From Pseudorhodoferax soli (GTDB taxonomy: Bacteria; Pseudomonadota; Gammaproteobacteria; Burkholderiales; Burkholderiaceae_C): DNA of 64,000 nucleotides. The notes beneath the pieces are model-generated. The model ran no database searches. It saw nothing but the letters and a program-made list of their open reading frames with translations, and had not been told where the DNA came from. The DNA is taken from positions 595,320 through 659,319 of the forward strand of contig NZ_QPJK01000004.1 in NCBI RefSeq assembly GCF_003337555.1, in the 5' to 3' direction. This document shows positions 26,997 to 34,983 of this stretch, in pieces. Within the stretch, counting starts at the first letter, position 1. Every line of letters begins with the position of its first letter. The position numbers were made by a program, and so were the translations under genes.

Positions 26997-27971
26997 TCAG
27001 CTGGCGGTGATGCCGGCGTTGCGCACCACCTCGCCGAGGCGGCGCGTCTCGTCCGCGATGAAGGCGCCGAATGCCGCGCCGGCCAGCGGCCGCGGGATGC
27101 AGCCGCTGTCGGCGATGCGCGCCGCGACGGCCGGGTCGCGCACGGCCGCCAGCACCTGCGCCTCCAGCAGCGCCTTGCGCGCCGGCGGCACGTTGGCCGG
27201 CAGCAGCAGGCCGAACCAGCCCACCGAGACGAGGTCGGTGCCGGCCTCGCGCAGCGTCGGCACGTTGGCGAAGGCCGCAACACGCACGTCGCTGGTCACG
27301 GCCAGCGCCTTGACCTTGCCGCCACGCGCCAGCCCGGCCGCGGCCGAGATGGTCTGGAACATCACGTCCACGCGGCCCGCCATGAGGTCGGTGTTGGCCG
27401 TGCCGGTTTCCTTGTAGGGCACGTGCACCATGTCGAGCTTGGCCGTGCTGCTGAACTGCGCGCCGGCCAGGTGCAGCGAGGTGCCGTTGCCGATCGACGC
27501 GAAGGTCGCGCCGCCCGGCTTCCTGCGCGCGTAGGCGATGAACTCCTCGACCGTGTTGGCGGGCGAATCGGCCGGCACGATCATGAGGTTGGGCACCGTG
27601 GCGATCATCGCGACGGGCTCGAAATCGCGCTCGGGATCGAACGGCAGCGTGCGGAACAGGAAGCGGTTGACGGCCAGCGGCACGCCGGTCAGCAGCAGCG
27701 TGTAGCCCTCGCGGTCGCCCTGCGCCGCCGCCTGCGTGCCGATGTTGCCGCCGGCGCCGGCCCGGTTGTCGACCAGCACCTGCTGGCCCAGCGACTGCGC
27801 CAGCTTCTCGCCCACGGTGCGGCCCAGGAAGTCGGCCGCGCCGGCGGGCGGGAACGGCACCACCATGCGGATCGCGCGCGCCGGATAGGCGTCCTGCGCG
27901 TGGAGACCCGTGGTGGAGGTGGCCAGCGCGGCGGCGCCTGCGGCGAGGATGGTGCGGCGGGAGACGGACAT
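26997..27971 (-). CDS. Bug-family tripartite tricarboxylate transporter substrate-binding protein
   Basis: A 324-residue periplasmic binding protein. From the ATG at 27971: signal MSVSRRTILAAGAAALATST (Tat-like SRRTIL) ending LHAQ, then YPARAIRMVVPFPPAGAADF, NRAGAGGNIGTQAAAQGDRE and LDMVHVPYKETGTANTDLMA. The open frame further upstream overlaps the promoter region and is ignored. No membrane partners are adjacent. It lies 71 bases after the stop of the isochorismatase gene on the same strand, so it could be read through from the pyrimidine-linked operon, but the gap makes this uncertain. Confidence 0.9.
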   Translation of the reverse strand: MSVSRRTILAAGAAALATSTTGLHAQDAYPARAIRMVVPFPPAGAADFLGRTVGEKLAQSLGQQVLVDNRAGAGGNIGTQAAAQGDREGYTLLLTGVPLAVNRFLFRTLPFDPERDFEPVAMIATVPNLMIVPADSPANTVEEFIAYARRKPGGATFASIGNGTSLHLAGAQFSSTAKLDMVHVPYKETGTANTDLMAGRVDVMFQTISAAAGLARGGKVKALAVTSDVRVAAFANVPTLREAGTDLVSVGWFGLLLPANVPPARKALLEAQVLAAVRDPAVAARIADSGCIPRPLAGAAFGAFIADETRRLGEVVRNAGITAS

Positions 27972-28042
27972 CGGCAGAGCCCTTGCAGTGAGGTCAACGG
28001 TGCCAGGTCCGGCGCAAGAAGCGCGCCATACCACGCAATCCG

Positions 28043-28723
28043 TCAGCGGCCGGCGCGCCACTGCGCCAGCAGCGCCGCCGAATCCATCACCAGCCCCAGG
28101 TGCAGCGAGACCATGCTCAGCGCCGCGGCCTCGAGGTGGTCGTCCGTGCCACGCACCAGGTCGCGCAGCACGACCACGCGGTAGTTGTGGTTGTTGGCGT
28201 CGAAGGCCGTGTTCAGCACGCAGCAGTCGGTGAAGCCGCCGTCCAGCACCACGGTGGTGATGCCCTGGTTGCGCAGCAGGAAGTCCAGGTCGGTCGGGTA
28301 GAAGGCCGACAGCCGGCGCTTGTTCTCCACGCGCAGATCCTGCGGAAGCACCTCGGTGACCCACTCGGTCCAGCGGCTGCCCTCGATGGCGTGCGCGTCG
28401 GCGTTCGGGATCGGGCCGACGTGCAGCGGGAAGGTGCGGCGCCAGGCCGCGGGAATGCCGGCCAGGTCGTCCGCGCCGCCCGGGCGCAGCACCGACTTCA
28501 CATGCACGATGGGCACGGCCAGCGCGCGCGCCGCACGGTGGAAGGCGTCGATGGGAGCCACCACGTCGCGGGCGCGCGGGGCCGGGCAGGGGCAGTCGGG
28601 GCTGTCCTCCAGGTGGCCGCGGTGCATGTCGATGGAGATGACCGCGGTGGTCGCCGGATCGAGGTAGTCGGCGAAGTCCGCGGGGGCGACCTCGCGGGTT
28701 TGTTCATAGACATGGATCTGCAT
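28043..28723 (-). CDS. Isochorismatase-family cysteine hydrolase
   Basis: A 226-residue amidohydrolase-like protein. The triad is visible: Asp in TAVISIDMHRGHLE (about residue 32), a lysine in VENKRRLSAFYPT, and the nucleophile in LDGGFTDCCVLNTAFDA. The family includes RutB (ureidoacrylate amidohydrolase), nicotinamidases and N-carbamoyl hydrolases. The ATG at 28723 overlaps the stop of the permease gene by one base (TGATG), so it is the last gene of a seven-gene operon. Given the RutR box and the sigma-54 type promoter in front of that operon, cleavage of a ureido or carbamoyl intermediate derived from a pyrimidine or related compound is a reasonable inference. Confidence 0.88.
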   Translation of the reverse strand: MQIHVYEQTREVAPADFADYLDPATTAVISIDMHRGHLEDSPDCPCPAPRARDVVAPIDAFHRAARALAVPIVHVKSVLRPGGADDLAGIPAAWRRTFPLHVGPIPNADAHAIEGSRWTEWVTEVLPQDLRVENKRRLSAFYPTDLDFLLRNQGITTVVLDGGFTDCCVLNTAFDANNHNYRVVVLRDLVRGTDDHLEAAALSMVSLHLGLVMDSAALLAQWRAGR

Positions 28724-29658
28724 CACCGTTCCTCACGGACATAGGGTTCGCCCAAGGCGCCGGGCTGGCTGCCCACGCCACCGCTGCCGCCACGCTGGCC
28801 GACGGCCACCCAGACCATCACGCCCAGCGTGACCACATAGGGCGTCATGAGCACGAAGTACTGCGGCAACTGCACGCCGGCCGCGGCCAGTTGGGGGATC
28901 AGCGCCTCGATGCAGCCGAACAGCACGGCACCGGCCAGCGCCTTCCACGGCGACCAGCGCGCGAAGATCACCAGGCCCACGGCGATCCAGCCGCGCCCGC
29001 CGGTCATGCCGGCGATCCACAGCTTGGTCGACAGCAGCGAGATGTAGGCGCCGGCCAGGCCGACCAGCGCGGCGCCGGCCAGGATCGCCAGGAAGCGCAT
29101 GCCGCTGACCGGGATGCCGGCCGCGTCCGCCGCCTGCGGGTTCTCGCCCACCGCGCGCAGCTTCAGGCCCATGGCCGAGCGGTTCAGGAACAGCACCACC
29201 GCGAGGAAGATGAACGGCGTGAGGAAGGCCACCGGGTTCTGCCGGAACAGCCCGCCCACGACCGGCAGTCCGGACAGCGGCCACAGCGCCACCGCACCCT
29301 GCGCCGTGACGGGCTGGTTGGTCCAGCCCAGCAGCGTGCCGAGCAGGCTCGACAGCCCCTGGCAGAAGAACACCAGCGCCAGCCCGGCGATGACCTGGTG
29401 GATGCGCAGCCACACCACCATCACCGCGAACAGCGCCGAGACCGCGCTGGCCGCGGCCATGGCCAGCACCAGCGACACGCCGGTGGCGCCGAAGGCGAGT
29501 TGCGCGCCGATGGCGACCAGCGCGCCGACCAGCATCAGCCCCTCGGCGCCCAGCGCGAGCACCCCGGCGCGTTCGGTCAGGATCAGGCCCAGCGCGGCGA
29601 GCGCGTAGGGCACGGCGAAATCGGGGACGCTGCCCAGCCAGTGGCCAATCAATTCCAT
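28723..29658 (-). CDS. ABC transporter permease, nucleoside/BMP type (YufQ/NupQ-like)
   Basis: A 311-residue membrane protein with about eight to nine helices, of the BPD_transp_2 family. The motif RAVGENPQAADAAGIPVSGM (about residues 170-189) is the conserved cytoplasmic loop, and LTERAGVLALGAEGLMLVGA near the N-terminus is typical of the second permease of purine/pyrimidine nucleoside importers. It starts 4 bases after the first permease gene and couples to the isochorismatase gene. It acts in the inner membrane as half of the channel. Confidence 0.92.
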   Translation of the reverse strand: MELIGHWLGSVPDFAVPYALAALGLILTERAGVLALGAEGLMLVGALVAIGAQLAFGATGVSLVLAMAAASAVSALFAVMVVWLRIHQVIAGLALVFFCQGLSSLLGTLLGWTNQPVTAQGAVALWPLSGLPVVGGLFRQNPVAFLTPFIFLAVVLFLNRSAMGLKLRAVGENPQAADAAGIPVSGMRFLAILAGAALVGLAGAYISLLSTKLWIAGMTGGRGWIAVGLVIFARWSPWKALAGAVLFGCIEALIPQLAAAGVQLPQYFVLMTPYVVTLGVMVWVAVGQRGGSGGVGSQPGALGEPYVREER

Positions 29659-29662
29659 GGGA

Positions 29663-30772
29663 TCACGACGGGAGAATCCGGCGCAGGCGGTGCCGGATGA
29701 AGAAATCGGAAGACGCCACGCTGATGACGACGATGGCCTGGATCAGCTGCACCATCGCGAACGGGATCTGGTAGAAAACCTGCAGGCTGCGGCCGGCCAC
29801 GAACAGCAAGGCGATCAGCACGGCCACCACCGTGGCCGCCACCGGGTGGTTGCGCGCGAGGAAGGCGATCAGGATGCCCGAGAAGCCGTAGCCATGGTGG
29901 AAGGCCTGCGTGAGCCGCCCCTCCTGCCCGGCCGCCACGAGGAAGCCCGCGATGCCGGCCAGCGCGCCCGACACCAGCACCGCCGCCAGCACCATGCGCG
30001 CCACCGGCACGCCGGCCGCGCCGGCCATGGTCGGGTTGGCGTGCACGAAGCGCAGGTACAGACCCGCGCGGCTGGCGTTGACGAACCACCAGGCCAGCAC
30101 CATCGCCAGCAGCGCCAGCGCGACGGCCGCGCCCGAGGGGCCGAAGAACTCCGGCAGCCGCTCGAAGGCCTGGAACTGCGGCGAATGCGGGAACGAACTT
30201 TGTGGATCCTTCCAGGCGCCGTACAGCAGGTGCAGCAGGAAGTTGCCGGCCACGTAGTTCAGCATCAGCGTGGCGATGATCTCGTTCACCCCGAGCCGCA
30301 GCTTGAGCAGCGCCGGCCCCCAGGCCCACAGCAGGCCGCAGCCGGCCGCCACGGCCATCATGAGCGGCAGGCGCAGCGCGGGCGGGCCGACCTCGAAGAT
30401 CGACACCGCCGTGGCGCCGATGGCACCCCACACCATCTGCCCCTCCAGCCCCAGGTTCCAGAAGCGCGCGCGGAATGCGATGGACGCGGCCAGCCCGACC
30501 ATGATCATCGGCGCGGCCTGGAACAGCACGGCCTGCAGGCTTTGCGCATCGAACACCGTGGCGACGATGAACTCCTGGAACAGCTCGCCGGCCGGCACGC
30601 CGGCCGCGACCAGGATGGCGCCCGAGATGGCCAGGCCCACCAGCACGGCCAGGGCGAGGACCAGCGCCTGCTGCTGCCACGGCATCTGCTGGCGGATCTC
30701 CAGCGTGTAGCGCCGGCTGGCGAGGGGCTCGAAGCGGCGCGGGGCCGGCGCGGCAAGAACGGATTCAGTCAT
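29663..30772 (-). CDS. ABC transporter permease, nucleoside/BMP type (YufP/NupP-like)
   Basis: A 369-residue membrane permease, the larger partner. Family blocks include VFDAQSLQAVLFQAAPMIMV, FNLGLEGQ-like FWNLGLEGQMVWGAIGATAV, LGVNEIIATLMLNYVAGNFL and NPTMAGAAGVPVARM. Its first 8 bases overlap the end of the ATPase gene, so translation is coupled. With the protein at 28723 it forms the translocation path. Confidence 0.92.
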   Translation of the reverse strand: MTESVLAAPAPRRFEPLASRRYTLEIRQQMPWQQQALVLALAVLVGLAISGAILVAAGVPAGELFQEFIVATVFDAQSLQAVLFQAAPMIMVGLAASIAFRARFWNLGLEGQMVWGAIGATAVSIFEVGPPALRLPLMMAVAAGCGLLWAWGPALLKLRLGVNEIIATLMLNYVAGNFLLHLLYGAWKDPQSSFPHSPQFQAFERLPEFFGPSGAAVALALLAMVLAWWFVNASRAGLYLRFVHANPTMAGAAGVPVARMVLAAVLVSGALAGIAGFLVAAGQEGRLTQAFHHGYGFSGILIAFLARNHPVAATVVAVLIALLFVAGRSLQVFYQIPFAMVQLIQAIVVISVASSDFFIRHRLRRILPS

Positions 30773-32282
30773 GGTGGGTCATGGCCTGGCCAACGGCTTG
30801 GCGGTCGGCGGGTGCGTCGAACTCGGCCACGATGCGCCCGCGCGCCATCACCCCGATGCGGTCGGCCAGCGCCAGCACTTCGTCCAGGTCTTCGCTGATC
30901 AGCAGCACGGCGGCGCCACCGTCGCGTGCCGCGCGCAGCCGCGCATGCACCTGGGCGCTGGCGCGCACGTCCAGCCCGCGGCTGGGGCTGTGCGCCAGCA
31001 CCAGCCGCGGCGCGCGGCTGAACTCGCGCGCGATGACGAGCTTCTGCGCGTTGCCGCCGGAGAGCAGCGCGGCCTTCTGCGCCACCGAACGAACCCCCAG
31101 CACATCGAAGGCGGCGACGGCCTCGCGTGCATCGAGAGCCATGCGGCGCTGGCGCAGCCAGGCGAAGGGCCCGTAGCGGCCGGACTGCACCTGGCCGATG
31201 CCGAAGTTCTCGGCCACCGACAGCGTGCCGGCCAGTGCATGGCTGTAACGGTCGGCCGGGATCGCGGCGATGCGCAGCGCGTGGCGTGCCGAGGGCGGCA
31301 CGCGCGTGAGGTCCGCGCCGTCCAGGCGCAGCTCGCCGTTCAGATCGCGGGCCAGCCCCATGACCGCGCCGGCCAGTTCGCCCTGGCCGTTGCCGCCGAC
31401 ACCGGCGATGCCATAGATCTCGCCCGCGTGCACGGTGAGGTCCACGCCGTCGAGCGCGCGTTGGCCTCCACTGGCGGTCGTGGCCAGGCCACGCACCGAG
31501 AGCAGGGGCGCACCGCGCGTGCGCGCACCGGTCGGCCCAGCGGCTGCGGGCACGCCCTCGCCCACCGTCAGCCGCACGAGTTCGGCCACCGGCGTGGCGG
31601 CCGGGTCCACGGTGGCGACCGTGCGGCCGCCGCGCATCACGGTCACACGGTCGGCATAGGCCTTCACGTCGGCCATCTTGTGCGTGACCAGCACCACGGC
31701 CGCGCCCTGGCGCGACAGCGTGCGCACGGTGGTCAGCAAGTTCGCGGCCTCCTGGTCGGTCAGCACGGCGGTGGGCTCGTCCAGGATCAGGATGCGCGCA
31801 CCGGCCAGCAGCACCTTCAAGATCTCCACACGCTGCTGCTCGGCGATCGACAGGCTGTCCACGCGCGCCAGTGGATCGATGGCGAAGCCCAGCGCCTCGG
31901 CCTGTGTGCGGATGCGCTGCGCCACCTCGGCCAGGCGCTGCCGGTAGCCCTGCGGCGGATCGGGTTCGGCCAGGCCCAGCAGGATGTTCTCGGCCACGGT
32001 GAACGGCCGCACCAGCTTGAAGTGCTGGTGCACCATGCCGATCCGGTGGCGTGCGGCATCGCGCGGCCCCTGCAGGCGCACGGGGTTGTCGTCCACCAGC
32101 AACTCGCCGGCCTCGGGCTTGTACAGCCCGGCCGCGATGTTCATCAACGAAGACTTTCCGGCGCCGTTCTCGCCGAGCAGGGCGTGCACCTCGCCCCAGC
32201 GCACGGTGACGTGCGCTTCGTTCAGTGCGAGGAAACCGTCGAAGCTCTTGCGGATGCCGGTCAGCGCGAGAGCATTGGTCAT
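30765..32282 (-). CDS. ABC transporter ATP-binding protein with two nucleotide-binding domains (YufO/NupO-like)
   Basis: A 505-residue tandem ABC ATPase. The ATG at 32282 gives MTNALALTGIRKSFDGFLAL. Domain 1 has Walker A GENGAGKSS (about residues 35-43) and LSIAEQQRVEI as signature, then ILILDEPTAVLT. Domain 2 has the degenerate Walker A GVGGNGQGE and a signature LSGGNAQKLV followed by LVLAHSPSRGLDV, typical of the RbsA/YufO class, in which only one site hydrolyses ATP efficiently. Its start overlaps the stop of the solute-binding gene by four bases (ATGA). It energises the importer. Confidence 0.93.
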   Translation of the reverse strand: MTNALALTGIRKSFDGFLALNEAHVTVRWGEVHALLGENGAGKSSLMNIAAGLYKPEAGELLVDDNPVRLQGPRDAARHRIGMVHQHFKLVRPFTVAENILLGLAEPDPPQGYRQRLAEVAQRIRTQAEALGFAIDPLARVDSLSIAEQQRVEILKVLLAGARILILDEPTAVLTDQEAANLLTTVRTLSRQGAAVVLVTHKMADVKAYADRVTVMRGGRTVATVDPAATPVAELVRLTVGEGVPAAAGPTGARTRGAPLLSVRGLATTASGGQRALDGVDLTVHAGEIYGIAGVGGNGQGELAGAVMGLARDLNGELRLDGADLTRVPPSARHALRIAAIPADRYSHALAGTLSVAENFGIGQVQSGRYGPFAWLRQRRMALDAREAVAAFDVLGVRSVAQKAALLSGGNAQKLVIAREFSRAPRLVLAHSPSRGLDVRASAQVHARLRAARDGGAAVLLISEDLDEVLALADRIGVMARGRIVAEFDAPADRQAVGQAMTHHD

Positions 32283-33370
32283 TTCTGCGTGGTCACGCCC
32301 TTGACGAACCAGTCCATCTTCCACAGGTCGGCATCGGACAGCACGGCACCCGCGGCCACGCGCTCCTTGCCCTCGCGGTCGGCCAGCGGGCCGGCGTAGA
32401 TCTGCTTGCCCTTCAGCAGAGCATCGCGCTCGGCCTGGATCAGCTTGGCCTTGTCGGCCGGCACGGCAGCGCCGAAGCCGGCGATGTCGGTGCCGCCGGC
32501 ACTCATCGGGATGAAGGCGCCGTAAGGGGCCGGCTTCCAGCCGCCGGCGATGACCTTCTTGAGTTCGGTCACGAGGAACTTGTCCCAGACCCAGACCGAC
32601 GAGCACAGCGTGGCCTTGGGTGCGAACTGGCGCAGGTCGCGGTGGTGGCCGGTGCCGTAGACGCCGCGCTCCTGCGCGACGATCTGCGGCGTCGGGCTGT
32701 CGACGTGCTGGCCGATCACGTCGGCGCCCTGGTCGATCAGCGCCGACGCGGCTGCGCGCTCCTTGACCGGGTCGTTCCAGGTGCCGGTGTAGATCACGTT
32801 GACGGTGGCGGCGGGGTTCATCTTCTGCGCGCCCAGCGCGAAGGCGTTGACGGTCCAGTTGACGACGCCGAAGGGGTTGGCCGCGACGAAGCCCAGCTTG
32901 CCGCTCTTGGACGCCGCGCCGGCCGCCATGCCGCACAGGTACTGGCTTTCGTAGGTGCGGCCGTAGAACGACTCGAGGTTGGCGCCGTTGGTGGTGCCCG
33001 ATGCGTTCAGGAAGGCCACCGTGGGGTGCTTGGCCGCGAGGTCCTTGAAGGCATCGGAGTGGCCGAAGGCGGTACCGATCACGATGTTGGCGCCGCGCGA
33101 GATGAAGCGCTCGGCCGCCGGCTTGATGACGGAGGCGTCCTCGGTGATGTTCTCGACGAACTGGATCTTCTGGCCCAGCTCCTTCTCGATCTTCACGCGG
33201 GCCTCGTCGAAGGCCTGCGTCCAGCCGCCGTCGTTCTTGGGGCCGTAGTACAGCATCGCGATGACGGGCTTGCCCTTGAGCGTGAAGCCCTCCTGGGCGA
33301 AAGCGACGGTGGGCACGACGGCGATGGCCGCAAGGCTCAGCGCGGTGGTGGAGAACAGGGTGCGCAGCAT
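32279..33370 (-). CDS. BMP family ABC transporter substrate-binding protein (PnrA/NupN-like)
   Basis: A 363-residue periplasmic protein with signal peptide MLRTLFSTTALSLAAIAVVP ending VAFA. The mature protein carries the Bmp/PnrA blocks MLYYGPKNDGGWTQAFDEAR, ITEDASVIKPAAERFISRGA, GANIVIGTAFGHSDAF and FVAANPFGVVNWTVNAFALG. Known members bind purine or pyrimidine nucleosides (PnrA, YufN/NupN), and some bind urate, oxindole-like or other N-heterocycles. It starts 14 bases after the VOC gene. The context (RutR box, rut operon next door) favours a pyrimidine base, nucleoside or breakdown product as ligand. Confidence 0.91.
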   Translation of the reverse strand: MLRTLFSTTALSLAAIAVVPTVAFAQEGFTLKGKPVIAMLYYGPKNDGGWTQAFDEARVKIEKELGQKIQFVENITEDASVIKPAAERFISRGANIVIGTAFGHSDAFKDLAAKHPTVAFLNASGTTNGANLESFYGRTYESQYLCGMAAGAASKSGKLGFVAANPFGVVNWTVNAFALGAQKMNPAATVNVIYTGTWNDPVKERAAASALIDQGADVIGQHVDSPTPQIVAQERGVYGTGHHRDLRQFAPKATLCSSVWVWDKFLVTELKKVIAGGWKPAPYGAFIPMSAGGTDIAGFGAAVPADKAKLIQAERDALLKGKQIYAGPLADREGKERVAAGAVLSDADLWKMDWFVKGVTTQK

Positions 33371-33384
33371 GGCAGACAGGCCTT

Positions 33385-33777
33385 TCAGGACATCATGAAG
33401 TTGATACGGAACACGTTGCCCTCGGGGTCGAGCAGCACGGCCTGGTACCAGTGGTAGTAGGTCACGTAGGGCGGCTTGACCAACGTGGCGCCGGCCTCCA
33501 CCGCGACGGGCACCATGCGGTCGACCTCGGGCTGGCTGTCCACGTCGATGTTGAGCAGGAACTTGATGCCGCGCGTGTCCGAGAACTCGGACAGCTGCAG
33601 CAGCGCGTAGGCGTCGAGCGCGTTGAAGCCGAGGTGGGACTTGCCGGTGTCCAGGCCCCGGAAGATCGGCGAGCGGATCGCCTCGATCTCGGGGAAGCCG
33701 AACACGCGCTGGTAGAAGCCGCTCAACGCCACCACGTCCCGGGCGAAGACGTTCACATACGACAGCTGGGCCGCCAT
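33385..33777 (-). CDS. VOC (glyoxalase/bleomycin-resistance/dioxygenase) superfamily protein
   Basis: A 130-residue single-domain VOC protein: MAAQLSYVNVFARDVVALSG, FYQRVFGFPEIEAIRSPIF, and the C-terminal YHWYQAVLLDPEGNVFRINF with the usual metal-ligand glutamate replaced by asparagine/arginine (GNVFRI). One or more metal ligands may therefore be lost, so it could be a binding protein or a non-classical isomerase. It begins 1 base after the oxygenase stop and is the second gene of the seven-gene operon. Confidence 0.85.
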   Translation of the reverse strand: MAAQLSYVNVFARDVVALSGFYQRVFGFPEIEAIRSPIFRGLDTGKSHLGFNALDAYALLQLSEFSDTRGIKFLLNIDVDSQPEVDRMVPVAVEAGATLVKPPYVTYYHWYQAVLLDPEGNVFRINFMMS

Positions 33778-33778
33778 G

Positions 33779-34786
33779 TCAGGCCGCCGCCTTGGTGCCG
33801 CCGAAGGTCGTCTGCTTGACGAACTTGGCCGTGAGGTGGTCGCCCGAGGTGACGGGCGCGTACTTGGCCACGGCGCCTTCGGCCAGGCAACTCGGCAGGC
33901 ATTCGATCACCGCGTCGTAGTTGGGCTGGTGGAAGAACACCAGCGACTGGCGCCGCGTGTTCTTCATGCTGTCGTCGAACGGCGGATTCACCACGCGGTG
34001 CAGCGTGGAGACCCACTCGTCGTTGGTCCACTGCATCATGAGGTCGGCGATGTTCACGACCAGGCTGTCCGCCACCTGCGGCACATCGACCCACTGACCG
34101 GCCTTGTTGAAGACCTGCAGGCCGGGGCCGTCGGGCAGCACCACCGTCAGGCTGCCGTAGTCGCTGTGCGCACCGGCGCGCATCTGGCCCGGCAGCGGGG
34201 CCTCAGTCTGCGCCGGGTAGCTCAGCACACGGAACATGCTGATGTGCTTGTCGATCTTGTCGTCGAAGAAGGTTTCGGGCAGTTGCAGGCCGACCGCGAA
34301 CATGCACATGAGTTCGCGCGCGAGCCCGCTCATCGCCGCGAAATACTCTTCGTAGGCGGCCTGGAAACCGGCCACGCCCACGGGCCACTGGTTCGGCTCG
34401 AAATGCGCGCCGGCCGCGGGGCCGCGGTGGTAGTCGTCGTCGGGCACGCCGCTGGGGCCGATCGAGAACGACTCCTTGAGGTCGCCCGGCGCGGCTTCTT
34501 CGAGGCTGTACGACAGCCCCTCTTCGCCGACCGCGCTGTAGCCGCGCACGGCGTCGTCGCGCGGGCGGTCGACCTTGCGCTTGTCGGCCAGCGGCAATGC
34601 GAAGAACGCACGCGATGCGTCGGACACGCGGCGGATCAACGCCGCATCGATCTGGTGGTGGGTGATGACCAGAAAGCCGATGCTGCGGCAGGCATCGTCG
34701 ACGGCACGGGCCACGGCGGCCTTGCCCTCCGGCGTGCCGGAGAACCAGGGTTGCAGGTCGATCACAGGGACATTCAGCGCGGGCAT
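33779..34786 (-). CDS. 2-oxoglutarate/Fe(II)-dependent oxygenase (isopenicillin N synthase-like family)
   Basis: A 335-residue enzyme with the DIOX_N domain (residues 4-110, NVPVIDLQPWFSG) and a double-stranded beta-helix core. Iron ligands are His207 and Asp209 (AHSDYGS) and His263 (STLHRVVNPP); the 2-oxoglutarate-binding pair is Arg279-x-Ser281 (RRQSLVFF). The family includes thymine-7-hydroxylase and many small-molecule hydroxylases. The start at 34786 (MPALNVPVIDLQPWFSG) follows GGAG. It is the first gene of a seven-gene operon with an importer and an amidohydrolase, divergent from rutR, and its promoter region contains a sigma-54 element and a RutR-like box. Oxidation of a pyrimidine-type nitrogen compound is my inference; a substrate cannot be read from sequence. 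Confidence 0.9.
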   Translation of the reverse strand: MPALNVPVIDLQPWFSGTPEGKAAVARAVDDACRSIGFLVITHHQIDAALIRRVSDASRAFFALPLADKRKVDRPRDDAVRGYSAVGEEGLSYSLEEAAPGDLKESFSIGPSGVPDDDYHRGPAAGAHFEPNQWPVGVAGFQAAYEEYFAAMSGLARELMCMFAVGLQLPETFFDDKIDKHISMFRVLSYPAQTEAPLPGQMRAGAHSDYGSLTVVLPDGPGLQVFNKAGQWVDVPQVADSLVVNIADLMMQWTNDEWVSTLHRVVNPPFDDSMKNTRRQSLVFFHQPNYDAVIECLPSCLAEGAVAKYAPVTSGDHLTAKFVKQTTFGGTKAAA

Positions 34787-34822
34787 GGGAGGCTCCGGAG
34801 CAACGGGCGATCCGGTGCCGCT

Positions 34823-34839
34823 TGCAACGTCCATGCCAA
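34823..34839 (-). promoter_or_regulatory. Sigma-54 promoter of the oxygenase-importer operon
   Basis: On the minus strand TTGGCATGGACGTTGCA matches the sigma-54 consensus TTGGCAC-G-N4-TTGCW at all but one defined position, with the required 10 bases between GG and GC. It predicts a start of transcription near 34812, about 25 bases before the oxygenase ATG at 34786. Confidence 0.75.
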
Positions 34840-34840
34840 T

Positions 34841-34856
34841 TGGACCAGTTGGACAA
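34841..34856. promoter_or_regulatory. RutR-like operator between the oxygenase gene and rutR
   Basis: TGGACCA-GT-TGGACAA agrees with the RutR consensus TTGACCA-NN-TGGTCAA in 12 of 14 positions. It abuts the -24 element of the oxygenase operon promoter (about -29 to -44) and lies 128 bases upstream of the rutR start, so binding could both block the operon and autoregulate rutR. Confidence 0.7.
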
Positions 34857-34900
34857 ATCGCGTTGCGGGGCATGCCACGCGCCGTTCAGCACGCCGGGCC

Positions 34901-34936
34901 GCGCCGCCCTGGTGCGCGGGCGCGCCGCGCTGGTGC
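34901..34936. promoter_or_regulatory. Two NtrC-like enhancer sites upstream of the oxygenase operon
   Basis: GCGCCGCCCTGGTGC (34901-34915) and GCGCCGCGCTGGTGC (34922-34936) are near-identical and fit the NtrC pattern GCACC-N5-GGTGC with one mismatch each. They are 21 bases apart (two helical turns) and about 90-125 bases upstream of the predicted start, a normal enhancer position. GC-rich sequence raises the chance of false matches. Confidence 0.5.
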
Positions 34937-34983
34937 GGCCTGCGCGCATGGTTCATGCATCATCGGCAGCCAGAGAGACCGCC

